64,000 nt of DNA from Diphasiastrum complanatum (taxonomy: Eukaryota; Streptophyta; Lycopodiopsida; Lycopodiales; Lycopodiaceae): NCBI GenBank assembly GCA_029204225.1, contig CM055108.1:17703779-17767778 (forward strand), written 5' to 3'. The notes under the pieces are model-generated. The model saw only the letters and a program-made list of their open reading frames with translations. It did no database searches and was not told where the DNA came from. Shown piece after piece: positions 33,274 to 45,673 of this stretch (its first letter is position 1; every line of letters starts with the position of its first letter). A program made the translations under genes and the position numbers.

Positions 33274-36200
33274 ATGGAAGGTTCAACCTCAGAGATCCTC
33301 TTGATCAACAAATTCAATGGAGATGACTTCCACATGTGGAAGTTTAAGATGAGGATGATCTTGATCGAGAAGGAGCTTTGGGGATATGTAAATAGTTCAA
33401 TAGCCAAACCGGCAGAACCTAAACTGCTTCCAGCATGGAAAGCAAAAGATGGCAAAGCACTTGCCATTGTATCCCTGAACCTAAAGGACACTCAGATTGC
33501 TCATGTATCAAACAACACCACCTCCAAAGAAGCATGGGACATCCTTACAGGCATCTATGAGACCTCAGATGTTTCCCTTGTCTCTTCTTGAGAAAGAAGA
33601 TATTGACACTCAAAATGAGTCTTAGGCACCTCAGTCAGCGACCATCTGAATGAGTTCAAACAGTTGCTAAACCACCTGGTTGCAATAGGTTCACCTATCT
33701 CAGAAGAAGACTCTATTATGTCTTTTCTTGTCAGTCTTCCATCCTCCTACAACAATTTAGTGTTGCTTCTTAGCAATACTCTAGCGTTGTCTCTCCAAAA
33801 ATTGACAACAAGTCTGTTGCAAGAAGAAGTTAGGAGGAAAAGCTTGTCTTTGACAATGAGTACCAAATCCATGGCACTCTACTCAAACAAACAATAGTCC
33901 AAGAAGAAGAAAGATTTCAAGGATAAGAAGACTTTGGCAGAATAGCCAGTAGCATCGCAACCACAACAATAGCAGCACAGTCAATCATTGTTTAAGACCA
34001 AGCTATTTTGCAGATATTGCAAAAGAACCAACCACGACATCAAATACTGTCGCATCCTCAAGCACAATGAAGCAAGGAAGAAGATACAGCAGTAGCAAGA
34101 AGGCAACTCTGACACAATCAGAGGTTTGCAAGATGATGATAAAGTGCTAATGGTACAAGATCAACCCAATAGAGATGCCCATCAATGGTATCTCGATTCA
34201 AGTGCTTTTTAGCACATGAAACCATGCAAAGACCTCTTCTCTACACTCACAACTACAATATCAAAGTATATCTTCTTTGGTGACTCCAGTTCACATCAAG
34301 TCGAAGGAAAAGGCTCTATTCGACTACAATTCTCTAATGGCATCACCAGGCAACTTAATGGTGTACTTTATGCACCCAAGTTAACAAAGAACCTATTGTC
34401 TACTAGGAAGATCACTAAACAGGGCTATAGAGCTTGTTCACTACCAGTCAATGTACTATTTTAGATGAGAATTCAAAAGATATTCTCTCTACTTACAAAG
34501 AAGGAAATTTATATATACTGAGTCATGATTTTACACTTTCTGTGAGCGGTTCAGATGCTAATTTATGGCATCAAAGATTAGGTCATCTAAACATGCATTC
34601 AATCTTGTATATTCATCATAACAAAATGGTCAATGACATGAATATAAATTTTGTTACTACAACTAATCAGTCTGTCTGTAAAAATTGCTTACTAGGGAAA
34701 CAACCTAGAACTAGATTTCCAAGAGGACAAGCCAAAAGGGCGAAGTCCATTGTGTCACTGATACACAGTGACTTATGTGGTCCTATGAGCGTATCTTCAT
34801 TAGGTCAAGCTCTGTATTTTATTACATTCATTGATGACTACTCCCAATTTACCAGAATTATGTTCATAAAGAACAAGTTAGAAGCATTTAGTTGTTTCAA
34901 AGATTTCAAGCAACACGCTGAGAATCAAATTGATCAGAGGATCAAGGCCCTACGGTCTGATTCAGGGGGAGAGTACTTATCAAATGAAATGAAGGACTAC
35001 CTATCTTCATGTGGCGTGCACCATCAGTTTACTACGAGCTACGCTCCACAACAAAAAGGAGTAGCTGAACGAAAGAACCGCACACTATTGGAAGCTGCAC
35101 AATCCATGACAATCAATGTGCATTTGCCTCAAACCTTTTGGGCAGAAGCGATCTCTATGGCCTGCTATCTGCAAAATTACTCTAGTAGTAAAGCAGTTGA
35201 TTCCAAGACACCGTTTGAAGCCTAATACGACTACAAACCAAGTTTGAAACACCTACATGTTTTTGGATGTCTCTACTATGCACAAGTACCATCTGATCTG
35301 AGGAAGAAGCTAGACCCAGTAAGCTGCAAAAACATCTTCATCAACTATTCAACATCACACAAAGCATATCGTGTATATGATGTTGATACAGGTCAGATCT
35401 CAGTCAGCCGTGAAGTTATCTTCCTTGAAGACAAATTCCATGATTTCAAGCAGAAGCAGCCAATGCAAGAGCATGCCATAGCAGCTCCACCCTCCATCAA
35501 TAGTCAATGTCCTACGACTATTCAAACAATGAAGTGCATCCCAATGACTCCACTTACCGTCGATGGACCAAGACCCACGATTGTTCAACCACAAGATGCC
35601 ACAATCCCAGTCATTCACCAAGGAGAATTGTTTGCTCATGCACCTACAGTTCGAAGGTCTGCAAGACAACGACAACAGCTTGATCGCTTCGTCCCTCAAA
35701 CTTTCATCAGTCATGATGAACCTGCCACCATAGCAGAAGCCATGTCAATGTCCAATGCAGACAAATGGAAAGCTACCATGGATGTTGAGTATCAGTCTCT
35801 AATGAGTAACAAGACCTGGAGTCTTGTCAATCCTCCTACAGGTGTAAAACCAATTGACTCCAAGTGGATCTTCAAGCTAAAGCTTAAACTAGATGGATCA
35901 ATATCCAAATGGAAAGCTAGACTGGTGGTTAAAGGATTTGAACAAGTATTTGGGATAGACTACATTGAGACCTTTAGTCTAGTGGTAAAGCATCAACCTA
36001 TTCGTATCTTATTGGCTATAGCTTCTACAAAATATTTGGGCATTCATCAGACGGCATTCCTACACAAATATATACAAGAAGACATATTCATTTATCAACT
36101 AGAAGGTTACGTCTTTCAAGGTAAGGAGCATTTGGTATGAAAATTGCATAAGGTATTATATGGTCTTAAGCAAGCTTTGAGGGCCTAGTATGAAAGAATC

Positions 36201-37260
36201 AATCACTTCTTGTTGCAGCACAATTTCACATCGTACTCCATAGACTCTAATGTATATCTCGAGCGTAAAGGGCCAAGCTATGTTATAATAGCATTATACG
36301 TTGATGATTCTTTAATTATCAGCAATTCAGATCAGTTATTACAAGAAACCAAATCTCTATTTTCATCAGAGTTTGAGATGACTGATTTAGGCCCAGTCCA
36401 TTACCTTCTCGGTATGGAGATCAGCAAAGATCGCGCGAGCAGAAGGATCACCATAAGCCAACAATCTTACCTAATAAATGTACTTTGTAGATACAGCATG
36501 GAGGATTGCAAATCCATAGATACTCCTATGGATCTAGGATGCAAGCTATCCAAAGACATGTGCCCCAGAATGAAGACAGATCAACAAGAAATGTACAAGT
36601 ACCCCTATCAGTCAGTCATAGGTTCTATCATGTACACTATGATCTACACACAACCTAATCTTGCATATGTTGTAAGCACACTGTCTCAATACATGTCCAA
36701 TCCAGACTTACAGCACTGGAAAGCTCTGCAAAGAGTACTGAAGTACATTCAAGCCTCAAAGCACTATGCCTTGAGTTACAACAGAAATATAGAAGCTGCA
36801 CTCTCATTGATTACCTATTCTGATTCAGACTGGGCAGGAGACGTAGATACCAGGAAATCCACCTCTGGCTACATTTTTTTTCTTGCAAGAGGATCCATTT
36901 CATGGAATAGCATAAAGCATAAATGCATTTCGTTGTCCTCTACAAAATCAGAATACGTTACAGCTACATCAACAGTGAAAGAAACAATTTGGCTAAGGAG
37001 GTTGCTGCAAGATCTGAGTTTCCCACAAATCGGTCCAATAATACTCCAATGCGACAATCAGAGCTGCATAGCACTATCTTTGAACCCATGAACTCATAAT
37101 AGAACTAAGCATATAGAAGTTCAATTCCATTTTCTTAGAGAGAAAGTTCGGAATAAAGATGTTGTACTAAATTACTGTCATACAAACAATATGTTGGCTG
37201 ATATTTTGACAAAGCCATTGTCTAGAGATAAACATTCTACTTTAGTAGATATGATAAATC
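33274..37260 (+). pseudogene. Copia gag-pol of element D, multiply broken
   Basis: ATG 33274 (MEGSTSEILLINKFNG). Recognisable in order: Gag; zinc knuckle CRYCKRTNHDIKYC (about 34014-34055); protease remnant WYLDSSAF (DSG changed to DSS); integrase HSDLCGP, RSDSGGEY and QQKGVAERKNRT (34434-35225); IN-RT linker; reverse transcriptase (35244-36330) with LYVDDSLII near 36298; RNase H with YSDSDWAGD and KSTSGY; C-terminus near 37240. Frames are broken near 33590, 33897, 34215, 34460, 35225, 36140, 36190 and 37091. Against element C, three stops (33895, 33943, 33970) are CAG-to-TAG changes. Same lineage as Tnt1-like elements by motif. Confidence 0.9.
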
Positions 37261-37302
37261 TCAATTGCAGTTCAGATTCGTAGCAATTAGCTTAAGGAGG
37301 AG

Positions 37303-37943
37303 TGTTGAAACTTAATCTAACTCCTACTCATCCCAACAGCCCTTCTTCCTTCTCTAATTTTTACTTTCTCAAACGAAACCTACAACAAATGGACTATTTT
37401 TCAACAGTCTGCATATATGAACTAATTGTTGCTACAGTCCGCATTTTTACTCAGGTTTTCCCATAGGCAAAAAACTTGACATCCGACACTGTTTTTACCT
37501 TCACGAGCAACTAAGTGTTTAGTGACACTTATGTAAGTTGTTTTTGGGCCATTTAGACACTTCCAGAAAAGCCACATTTTTTGCAAAAAATGCGACACTA
37601 CATTTTTACATGCAGTTTTTGACAGGCGACAATTAGGGCAAAAAGCGACACTGCTTTTTTACATGCAGTTTCTGAGAGGCGACAAAAAGGTGAAAAACTT
37701 GACACTACAATTTTACACGGGATATTACACAGGCGACACTCTGCAGAAATACACAGTATTTCAAATGGCAAAAAACCCGATACTACAATTTTACACGAGA
37801 TACTACACAAGCAACACTTTGTAAAAATACACAGTATTTCAAGTACAGAGACCGTCTATATCTTCACGCTCCAATACCAACTATTCTAATTAGTCAGTTG
37901 ATCAGCTGTTAAGCAATCTTGTAAATGTAAAGCTAGAATAATA
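37303..37943 (+). repeat. Truncated 3' LTR of element D
   Basis: Matches the first ~640 bp of the 5' LTR (to CTAGAATAATA), then ends abruptly at repeat R. Confidence 0.85.
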
Positions 37944-37951
37944 GGAGGAGC

Positions 37952-38481
37952 TATAGGATTGAAGGGACTATAGGAGGGGCTTTGGCTTGTGCTGTTGTTG
38001 GTAGTATTTCTAGTTTGTAGTACGGTGGCTAAATCTACTCACGGATGTAGTATAGTTTTAGAGAGGATTGTCCACTTTTTAAGAATCTACCAAGCTTTCA
38101 AATGGAAAATAAACAAACAAGGATGGAGCACCAAGGCTTTCCCAACTGGTGCCCGGGGCGGAAATAAAATTAACTTGACTAAGGCTTACCCAACTAGCCT
38201 AGATTGACAAAACAATAAAACCTTGCTAAGGTGGTGCCCAACTAGCAAGATCACTAAACTAGATCCTATTTTAACACCCAAAAGGGAGATGGAAATAATA
38301 GATTGCGGCTAATTAAGCAACTAGCAAATAAAGCATGCCACAATAAACCGATGAAAAGGAGACAAGAGGAGGCCCGAGCACCTTCCCTCAAGCTATGCAC
38401 CTGTCCAAAAGGAACACAAGTGAAATAGCAAGATAATCTCAAGAGAGAGCAATTTAGCATTATCTCAAAAGTATTGTGTAC
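37952..38481. repeat. Direct repeat R, copy 2 (right of element D)
   Basis: Pairs with 31068-31469. Has an extra segment at about 38221-38337 missing from copy 1. A TCCTTTTATAGCAAGGA sequence follows at 38495-38511. Confidence 0.75.
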
Positions 38482-38857
38482 ATGACCAATACCTCTCCTT
38501 TTATAGCAAGGAGGGTCTTCCATAAGTATCCAGTAACTTATGGAATTAGTTTAAAACTAGCCATTCTAGAACTTCTAATTAGGAGTTAGAACTTTAAAAA
38601 GTTTCTAATTTGAAACTTAAAATAACTTAAGACAAATATTTCTAAGCTTAAGTTTCTTAAGTCTAAGTTATAATCCTAAGTTTAGTCTATTTTATTATTT
38701 TAAGCTTCTACTCATGGACTTACATGGTCACCAACTACCGTGTATTTTACCAAAAGCACCATGGGAACCCGGATCGCGACGTCAGATATTTTGCAGATAA
38801 TTGCGGCCTGGTGGCATTTTTGACAAAACTCAAGGGTTCTTGGGATCGAGGGCTACC
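38482..38857. other. No gene seen
   Basis: AT-rich, with repeated CTTAAG(T)TTA-type motifs around 38615-38705. No ORF with family features. Confidence 0.4.
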
Positions 38858-39235
38858 CATTAGAGGAGTTCTAAATCGAAAAAAGATCCTTTGTAGAGAT
38901 TCTTTTTATATTTTTTTCTCAATTTTTTCTTACACATGGACCAATCAAAACACTCAAATTTGAAATCTACGTAACGTAACTTTTTGAGTCCACATTTTCA
39001 TTCCAAACTAAAACTAGCATAACTTTTTAGTGGTAAGTCCAAATTTAGCGGAGTTTGGTGCATTGGAAAGCGCTCAACAAGGGCTTTCCAATGATATGTT
39101 AAATGACATATTTGGGGCTACGATTAAAAAGTTATGGCAAGTCAAAAGTATTAGTGTTATAATATTTTAATAATATAAACTACATCTTGCACGGATTCTT
39201 AAAGGGTCTTTTTGGAGCTCAAAACTCCTCTAATG
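38858..39235. mobile_element. MITE-like inverted-repeat element
   Basis: About 378 bp, non-coding, with 13-bp perfect terminal inverted repeats CATTAGAGGAGTT / AACTCCTCTAATG, further imperfect inner pairing (CATTGGAAAGCGCT with AGGGCTTTCCAATG; CATAACTTTTTAGT with ATTAAAAAGTTATG) and a possible ACC 3-bp target duplication on each side. This suggests a non-autonomous DNA transposon; the superfamily is not certain. A second, truncated right end lies near 30775-30830. Confidence 0.6.
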
Positions 39236-39269
39236 ACCAACAGCCATTGATATCAATAAGCCACTACGA

Positions 39270-39479
39270 ATGCAAGACAACCACATTAATGTAGCACGGC
39301 TGTATTATCGAGCAGCCCTCACTTCGACACTGCACGTTGATATGATGGAGCTGTGGAAAACCCATCAGTTTTTGCACAGTATGCTCCACTACTACAAACC
39401 CATGCCCTTCCTTAACAAACTACGCTGGCAAATGATGGAGGGCATCAGCAACAAAATTTACCAATCCCGACAACAATAA
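39270..39479 (+). CDS. Short unrecognised ORF, possibly pol C-terminus of an older element
   Basis: Seventy codons (ARLYYRAALTSTLHVDMMEL...). No family recognised. A purine run AAGGAGGGAAAT follows at about 39550-39561, directly before a TGTTAGCAAC sequence, as expected at the end of an LTR-retrotransposon coding region. It may be a chance frame. Confidence 0.25.
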   Translation: MQDNHINVARLYYRAALTSTLHVDMMELWKTHQFLHSMLHYYKPMPFLNKLRWQMMEGISNKIYQSRQQ

Positions 39480-39563
39480 TCTCGTCTCCAAGAAGCTTAA
39501 AAGATCTAGGACGAAAAAGCTTCAATTGGTGTGGGACCACCAATCCAATAAGGAGGGAAATAT

Positions 39564-39787
39564 TGTTAGCAACTGTGCAAACATAGTGAAAAAAAATAAA
39601 AACGAGAAATAAAACTCCGTGGGATGTGTTTTGTAAGTCCACATATGAGTATTTGTCAATAAACTTCTACCATGGCATTTTCGAATGCATTATATTAGTC
39701 ACCATATTTGTTATCTTTTGTTCTTTTCAAGATAGATATAAAGGATGTCTTTATCTCATTCTTGTTTATCTTTGATTGAGAAGTTTG
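39564..39787 (+). repeat. Possible LTR start interrupted by element H
   Basis: TGTTAGCAACTG follows a polypurine-like run. From 39706 the sequence matches the dispersed repeat at 2892, and the match resumes after element H at 45285-45503. No second intact copy in the window allows both ends to be set. Confidence 0.4.
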
Positions 39788-40052
39788 TGTTAGAAATCAA
39801 TGATAAACTTCATTGTTACTGTTTACGATGTACATTAATGTTGACAGCTATTACCAGCTGTAATTAGCCGTAGGCTAGTCTATTAATCTATTTGTAGGTT
39901 TTCTCTCTCTATCAAGGTTCAGGGTTTATATGTACATTTTATATTCAGTGTGAAGTTAGTGTGATAGAGTGATATTGCGTGTTCTTCTTCTGTCTCCCTA
40001 CTTGGTGATTGTTTATGGTGAATGCTTGATGTTGCATTTCTTATTATTGACA
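39788..40052 (+). repeat. 5' LTR of element H
   Basis: 265 bp, TGTTAGAAATCAATG..ATTGACA. Confidence 0.93.
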
Positions 40053-40064
40053 TGGTATCAGAGC
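40053..40064 (+). promoter_or_regulatory. Primer-binding site of element H
   Basis: TGGTATCAGAGC directly after the LTR; initiator tRNA-Met complement. Confidence 0.92.
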
Positions 40065-40600
40065 TACGATAGTCCTGTGTGCCTGATCAGTGGATACATC
40101 TTGTCACAGGCTCCACAATGAAGTGAGAAAGTCCTTCACAGGAGGTGAAAGCTTGAAGAGACAAAAACGGCTGGAAGAAATTCTTCTTGATGTATTTTGT
40201 AGGTTTTGGAGCTCACAGTTATTAGTGGAGAACGAAGACATAGTCTCGGAGGCATCGGAAAGGCCAGGGCAGCATCAGACAGATTGAAAATCTGTTGAGT
40301 GGAAAAAGTTTTACAATATTTTTTTTTAGTCTTTGTGAAAAGTATCACTTGTTAGAGAGTTGTGCCAAGAAATCTCTCATTTGTTTGTTTGGAGTACTGC
40401 AAATCACACCAAATAGTGTCTAGTACTGCCATTTAGAGCTTTGAGGCTTCATACCTTTCACATTACTGATATCTGTCTGTTTGAATGATCACTCGTTTCG
40501 AAATCTAAGCAAAGAGGAGGCGGCGTAGCCGCCGCGCCAAAGTAGAGAATCTAGAATATTTCCTCTGAAAGTTCTTATATTCTCTCCATTTTATATTTGT

Positions 40601-40820
40601 ACCAATATCGGATCCAAGCGCGCTAGCTGAAGAGAAACCCGAGCAGTCCGATATCACATGTCCGTACCAACATCGGATCCAAGCGCACGAGCTAAAGAGA
40701 ATTCTTAGCAGTTGTACATCCGCACTCCAGTCCGATATCGCATGCTCCAATATCGGATCCATGCCCACAAGTTAAAGAGGACCCTGAGCAGTCGTACTTC
40801 TGCGCTCCATTCCGAAATCA
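40601..40820 (+). repeat. Leader tandem repeat of element H
   Basis: Three imperfect units of about 65-80 bp starting at 40601, 40666 and 40746, each with CCAA(T/C)ATCGGATCCA, AGC(T)..AAGAG and GAGCAGT motifs. Lies between primer site and gag. Confidence 0.8.
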
Positions 40821-40934
40821 AGTGTATAACCGAAAAAAAAATTATTATACAGTTCTATGGCGTGATAAAATTTGGAGACTAAGTTGTGTGCTCAGACTGA
40901 GCCATTTTTGTGATCCAGACTTGTCTATCTAGTA

Positions 40935-43900
40935 ATGGTAATTCTAAGCGAGAGTGTCCTCAATGAGTCAAGCAAATTGGAAGGAGCTGGCAACTATGCA
41001 GTTTGGAAATTTGAACTGAAGAACATTTTGATGGAAAAAGAGCTATGGGAGATCATGACAGGTGAAGAGACACGGCCATTAATTGAAGAAGATCAACGGG
41101 AATTTGACAGGAGAAAATGGAAAGCACAAAATGTCATCAACTTATCAGTTAGAGATGCAATAATTCCCTACATTTTGGATTCAGAAGGACCAAAAGAAGC
41201 ATGGGATACGTTGAAGGCATTGTTTGAGATCACAAACACATCTTGAGTGCTATTCCTGACGACGAAGCTGCTCACATTGTGGATGGATGATGGTGCAACT
41301 ATTGCTGATCACCTACTGAAGATCAAAGAGATTCGTGACCAATTAGCAGCAGTTGGAGAGCGAGTACATGATCGTGAGATCATGTAGTTGACATTGAATA
41401 GTTTGAGTGAGTCACATCAAATGTTTGTGACAAGTATAACCACACGGGAAAATCTTCCAATCTATGAAGAGCTAGGTGGATTGCTTTTGCAAGAAGGACA
41501 ACGTCAAGAGAATTTGAGTCATCGCAACAAGGGATTTGATCAAGCTCTTGCAGTTAAGGGACATGGTGGTAGATTTGGTCGTGGAAGACACCAATCAAGA
41601 GGTGGAAACTCAAATCATGGATCATTCCAACAATGTCAAGAACAATTCAATGATGGCCCAAATCGAGGCAATTGGAATCAAGGCCGAGGTCAAGGACGTG
41701 GCTATTCCAGACAAAATATACCTAAAAATTGTAAGTATTGCAACAAACCTGGCCACTGGGAGCGTGAATGCTTCAAAAAACAGAAGGAAATGGAACAAAG
41801 AAAAGACAAAGGGCAAGCGAAAAATTATGCTGATCAACATCAATTTGATGATTATTATTATGAAAACAATTATACTGATCAACATCAATACGATGATGAT
41901 CAATATGAAGATGATATAGGTGAGAGCTCAAAATTGTTCATTACAGCATTAATGACAAGTGATGAAACCAAGGATACCTGGTACATTGATAGTCGTGCAT
42001 CCAAGCACATGACTTCAAGGAAAGAGTGGTTTTCAGAACTCAAGGAAACTCACAATGGTGGTGAAGTTGGACAAGCCGATGGCAAATTGCTATCTGTTAA
42101 AGGAGTTGGAGTGGTACCAATGAAGTTAGCCAGCGGGAAGATAAAGCAGATAAGCAATGTGTAATATGTACCTGGCTTAGCTAACAATCTACTATTGTTG
42201 GGATGATGGCTGATCAACAACTCAAGGTTGACTTTGACAGCAACAAATGTCTTGTCAAAGACATCAAGAATCACTACAAAGTGATTGCTACAGGAGCTAG
42301 AGTCAACGGGAATCGACTCTACAAATTGAATGCGAGATCTTTTGCTCAAGCTATGGTAAGCATTGTTGATAGTCGAAGTGACCTTTGGCATCAACGATTC
42401 GGTCATATTAGTGCTCAAAAGAGGTAATCTAGTTATAGGATTGTCTGATATTTCTTTTGAAGGAAAAATTTGTGAAGGTTGCATTTTGGGAAAACAACAC
42501 AGAGAGAGGTTTCCCAAAAGTGGAGCAAGGAGATTTGTCTACAGTGATCTATGTGGACCTATGCAGAGTAGATCTCTTAGTGGCTACTATTACTTTATCA
42601 CCTTCATTGATGATTATAACAGATGCATTTGGACTTATTTCATAAGCAAGAAATCAGATGCTTTTGCTAAGTTCAAGGAATTCAAGGCATTAGTTGAAAA
42701 GCAAACAGGATGTTGCATCAAAACTTTGAAATCTGATGGAGGTGGTGAGTATTGTTTGACAAAATTTATTGTTTTCTGCAAAGATCAAGGGATCAAGAGG
42801 TAGACTACAACACCTTATTCACCACAGCAAAATGGAGTTGTAGAACGAAAGAACAGATCTATTGTTGAGATGGCCAGGGTGATGCTCAAAAGCAAGGGTC
42901 TACCAAACACCTTTTGGGCAGAAGCTTGTAGCATAGCTACGCACATCCTGAATTGGTGTCCTACAAAATTCGTGGAAGGTAAGACACCTCATGAAGCTGT
43001 TACTGGAAAGAAACCTAATATTTCTCATTTGAGAGTATTTGGTTGTGATGCCTATGCTCATATTCCTGATGAGAAACGAAGAAAATTGGATGCAAAAGCT
43101 ATCAAGTGTATTTTCCTTGGATATGATGAGAAGGACCAAGGCATACAGGATGTATGACACAAATGCACAGAAGCTTGTAATTTCTAGAGATGCTACGTTT
43201 GACGAGATGGGCCAAGGTGAACAATATGAAGTAATCACTGAACCTTTTGATGAGGGAGCAAAAGTACAGGTCAAGAAGAAAGTGGATTTTGATCCATTGA
43301 ACAAAGGCAAGCCTAACGCTGAAATTCCCAAGAGAGTACCTAAATGGTACTTATCAGTCATAGATGGTGCAAAGAAGGGAGATACTCCCGAATCTAGTGA
43401 GCAAGGAGAGCCTAGAAGATCAAGTAGAAATCGAAAACCTCCTGCAAGATTAGAGATGAATCTAGCCCTAATGGGATCCATCTTAACGGCTCAAGAACCT
43501 AAAGCTTTCAACGAAGCAAAGGAACACAAGGAGTGGCTTGCAACTATGGAAATAGAAATGGAGGTTATATCGAAGAACAAAACGTGGGACTTGGTTGAGC
43601 TACCTGATGGTAAGATGCCTATCACATGTAAGTGGATCTACAAGACGAAGTATGGAGCGGATAGGCAACTCAACAAGTACAAGGCACGATTAGTTGCAAG
43701 AGGTTTTGAGCAGCAGGAAGGTATAGACTTTGAGGAGACCTTCGCACCTGTAGCCAAAATGGTAACTATTCGTTCTATCATTGCAATTTCTGCTTTCTAT
43801 GGTTGGAGAATCCAACAAATGGACGTCAAATCTGCTTTTCTTGATGGAGTATTGGATGAAGAGGTATATTTAGAGCAACCTCAAGGGTTTGTTGAGCTAG

Positions 43901-45014
43901 GAAGAGATCATTTGGTTTGTAAACTCAACAAAACCATATATGGATTGAAGCAAGCACCACAAGCATGGTACTCTTGCATTGATGAGCACTTCAAGCGAAG
44001 GGGAATGATAAAGTGTGTTGTTGATCCTAATCTTTACATTCTAAGACAAGATTCAGATATAGTGTTCATTGTGTTGTACGTGGATGATTTGATTATTACA
44101 GGAAGTAATGAGAGGTTAATTAATGAAATCAAATCTTTCTAATGCTTTTGACATGAGTAATCTAGGATTGATGCACTACTGTCTTGGCATTGAAGTATGG
44201 CAAAAAACAGACATGGTCTTTCTTACACAAAGCAAATATGCACGAGATTTGCTTTATAAGGTCAATATGCAGGATTGTAAGCCCTTGAGTACACCTATGG
44301 ATGTCAACATGAAGCTTACTACATATGATGAATCTGAGAAAGTGGATGCTTATTTGTATAGACAACTGGTGGATAGTTTGATTTATTTGACACACACACG
44401 GGCTGATATTTCTTATGTTGTTGGTGTTGTTAGCCAATTTATGCAAGATCCTAGTCAAGCACACTGGAAGTCTGCTAAACGTATTCTTAGATACATTCGA
44501 GGGACATTGAATTTTGGTTTGAAGTATGATCAGCCTGAAGCGTCAATGTTGGTAGGTTATACAGATGCCGATTGGGCATGTAATATTGATGATAGAAGAT
44601 CTACCAGTGGTCATACATTTAGTTATAGTACAGCTGCAGTTTCATGGAACAGCAAAAGGCAACCTACAGTAGTTTTATCATCAACGGAAGTTGAATATCG
44701 AGCACTCAGCAATGCTACAGAAGAAGCGGTATGGTTACGAAGATTGCTTATGGATTTAGGTCAGCCATAGGTGGATGCTACTACTATATCTTGCGACAGT
44801 AAAAAATCTAGTTTTACATGCTCGAACCAAGCACATCGAAATACACTATCATTTTATTCGAGAGAAAATTCTTGATGGAGCCATTGATCTTGTTTTCTGT
44901 AAATATGAAGATCAAATGGTAGATATTTTTACTAAGTCATTACGTAGATATAAATTTGAGAGGTTTTGTACTCTATTAGGAATAGAAAAATGTAATTTTA
45001 TCATTGAGGGAGAG
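40935..45014 (+). pseudogene. Copia gag-pol of element H, several frame breaks
   Basis: Start ATG 40935 (MVILSESVLNESSKLEGAGN). Gag is broken near 41246; a Gly/Arg/Gln-rich region with FGRGRHQSRGG and zinc knuckle CKYCNKPGHWEREC follows, then the protease with WYIDSRASKHMT (catalytic DSG changed to DSR). Integrase has [14 protein letters not shown] and QQNGVVERKNRS across breaks near 42427, 42803 and 43140. Reverse transcriptase (to 44142) has FIVLYVDDLIITGS, and RNase H (44123-44770) has YTDADWACN and RRSTSGH. At least six frame breaks and a mutated protease site mean it cannot move on its own. A different copia lineage from E, F and G. Confidence 0.92.
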
Positions 45015-45279
45015 TGTTAGAAATCAATGATAAACTTCATTGTTATTGTTTACGATGTACATTAATGTTGACAGCTGTTACCAGCTGTAATTACCCATAG
45101 GCTAGTCTATTAGTCTATTCATAGGTTTTCTCTCTCTATCAGGGTTCAGGGTTTATATGTACATTTTATATTCAGTATGAAGTTAGTGTGATAGAGTGAT
45201 ATTGCGTGTTCTTCTTCCGTCTCCCTACTTGGTGATTGTTTATGGTGAATGCTTGATGTTGCATTTCTGATTGTTGACA
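45015..45279 (+). repeat. 3' LTR of element H
   Basis: 265 bp, same borders as the 5' LTR. Confidence 0.93.
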
Positions 45280-45284
45280 GTTTG

Positions 45285-45503
45285 GCACATGAAAATAGGA
45301 GATCAACCATAGGTTATGCCTCTAATATTGGAAATGATTATTTCTCATTGGGTACTAAGAAATAAAAGATGTCTCTCTCAACTACATAAATTGAGTATAT
45401 CCACCAAATGACAAAATTGACAAAAATGTAAAAATGATTGCACTAGAAATGCAAAAAAAAAAAAATAGTGAAAAAAATATGAAGTAAAAAATAATAATCC
45501 ACA
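45285..45503. repeat. Right part of dispersed repeat split by element H
   Basis: Continues the match to 2986-3185 after the target duplication. Confidence 0.8.
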
Positions 45504-45562
45504 GCGTTTATTTCAAAGAAATGCGTCCACCAGGCACATTAACGAGCTTCATCATGCTTGGA

Positions 45563-45673
<111 letters not shown>

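Larger units (their letters stand above)
31850..37943 (+). mobile_element. Ty1/copia LTR retrotransposon D, decayed, 3' LTR truncated
   Basis: 5' LTR 31850-33086 (about 1.24 kb, TG start mutated to TA), three primer sites, gag-pol, polypurine tract CTTAAGGAGGAG (37291-37302) and a 3' LTR beginning TGTTGAAAC at 37303 that stops matching at 37943, about half its length, where direct repeat R begins. Closest relative in the window is element C. No target duplication can be tested because the right end is lost. Confidence 0.9.
39788..45279 (+). mobile_element. Ty1/copia LTR retrotransposon H, complete but decayed
   Basis: 5492 bp with 265-bp LTRs (39788-40052, 45015-45279), TG..CA ends, target duplication GTTTG (39783-39787, 45280-45284), primer site 40053-40064, and polypurine tract about 45003-45014. 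I count about a dozen LTR differences (roughly 4-5%), so it is the oldest of the complete elements. The pre-insertion sequence survives at 2981-2993. Confidence 0.96.
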
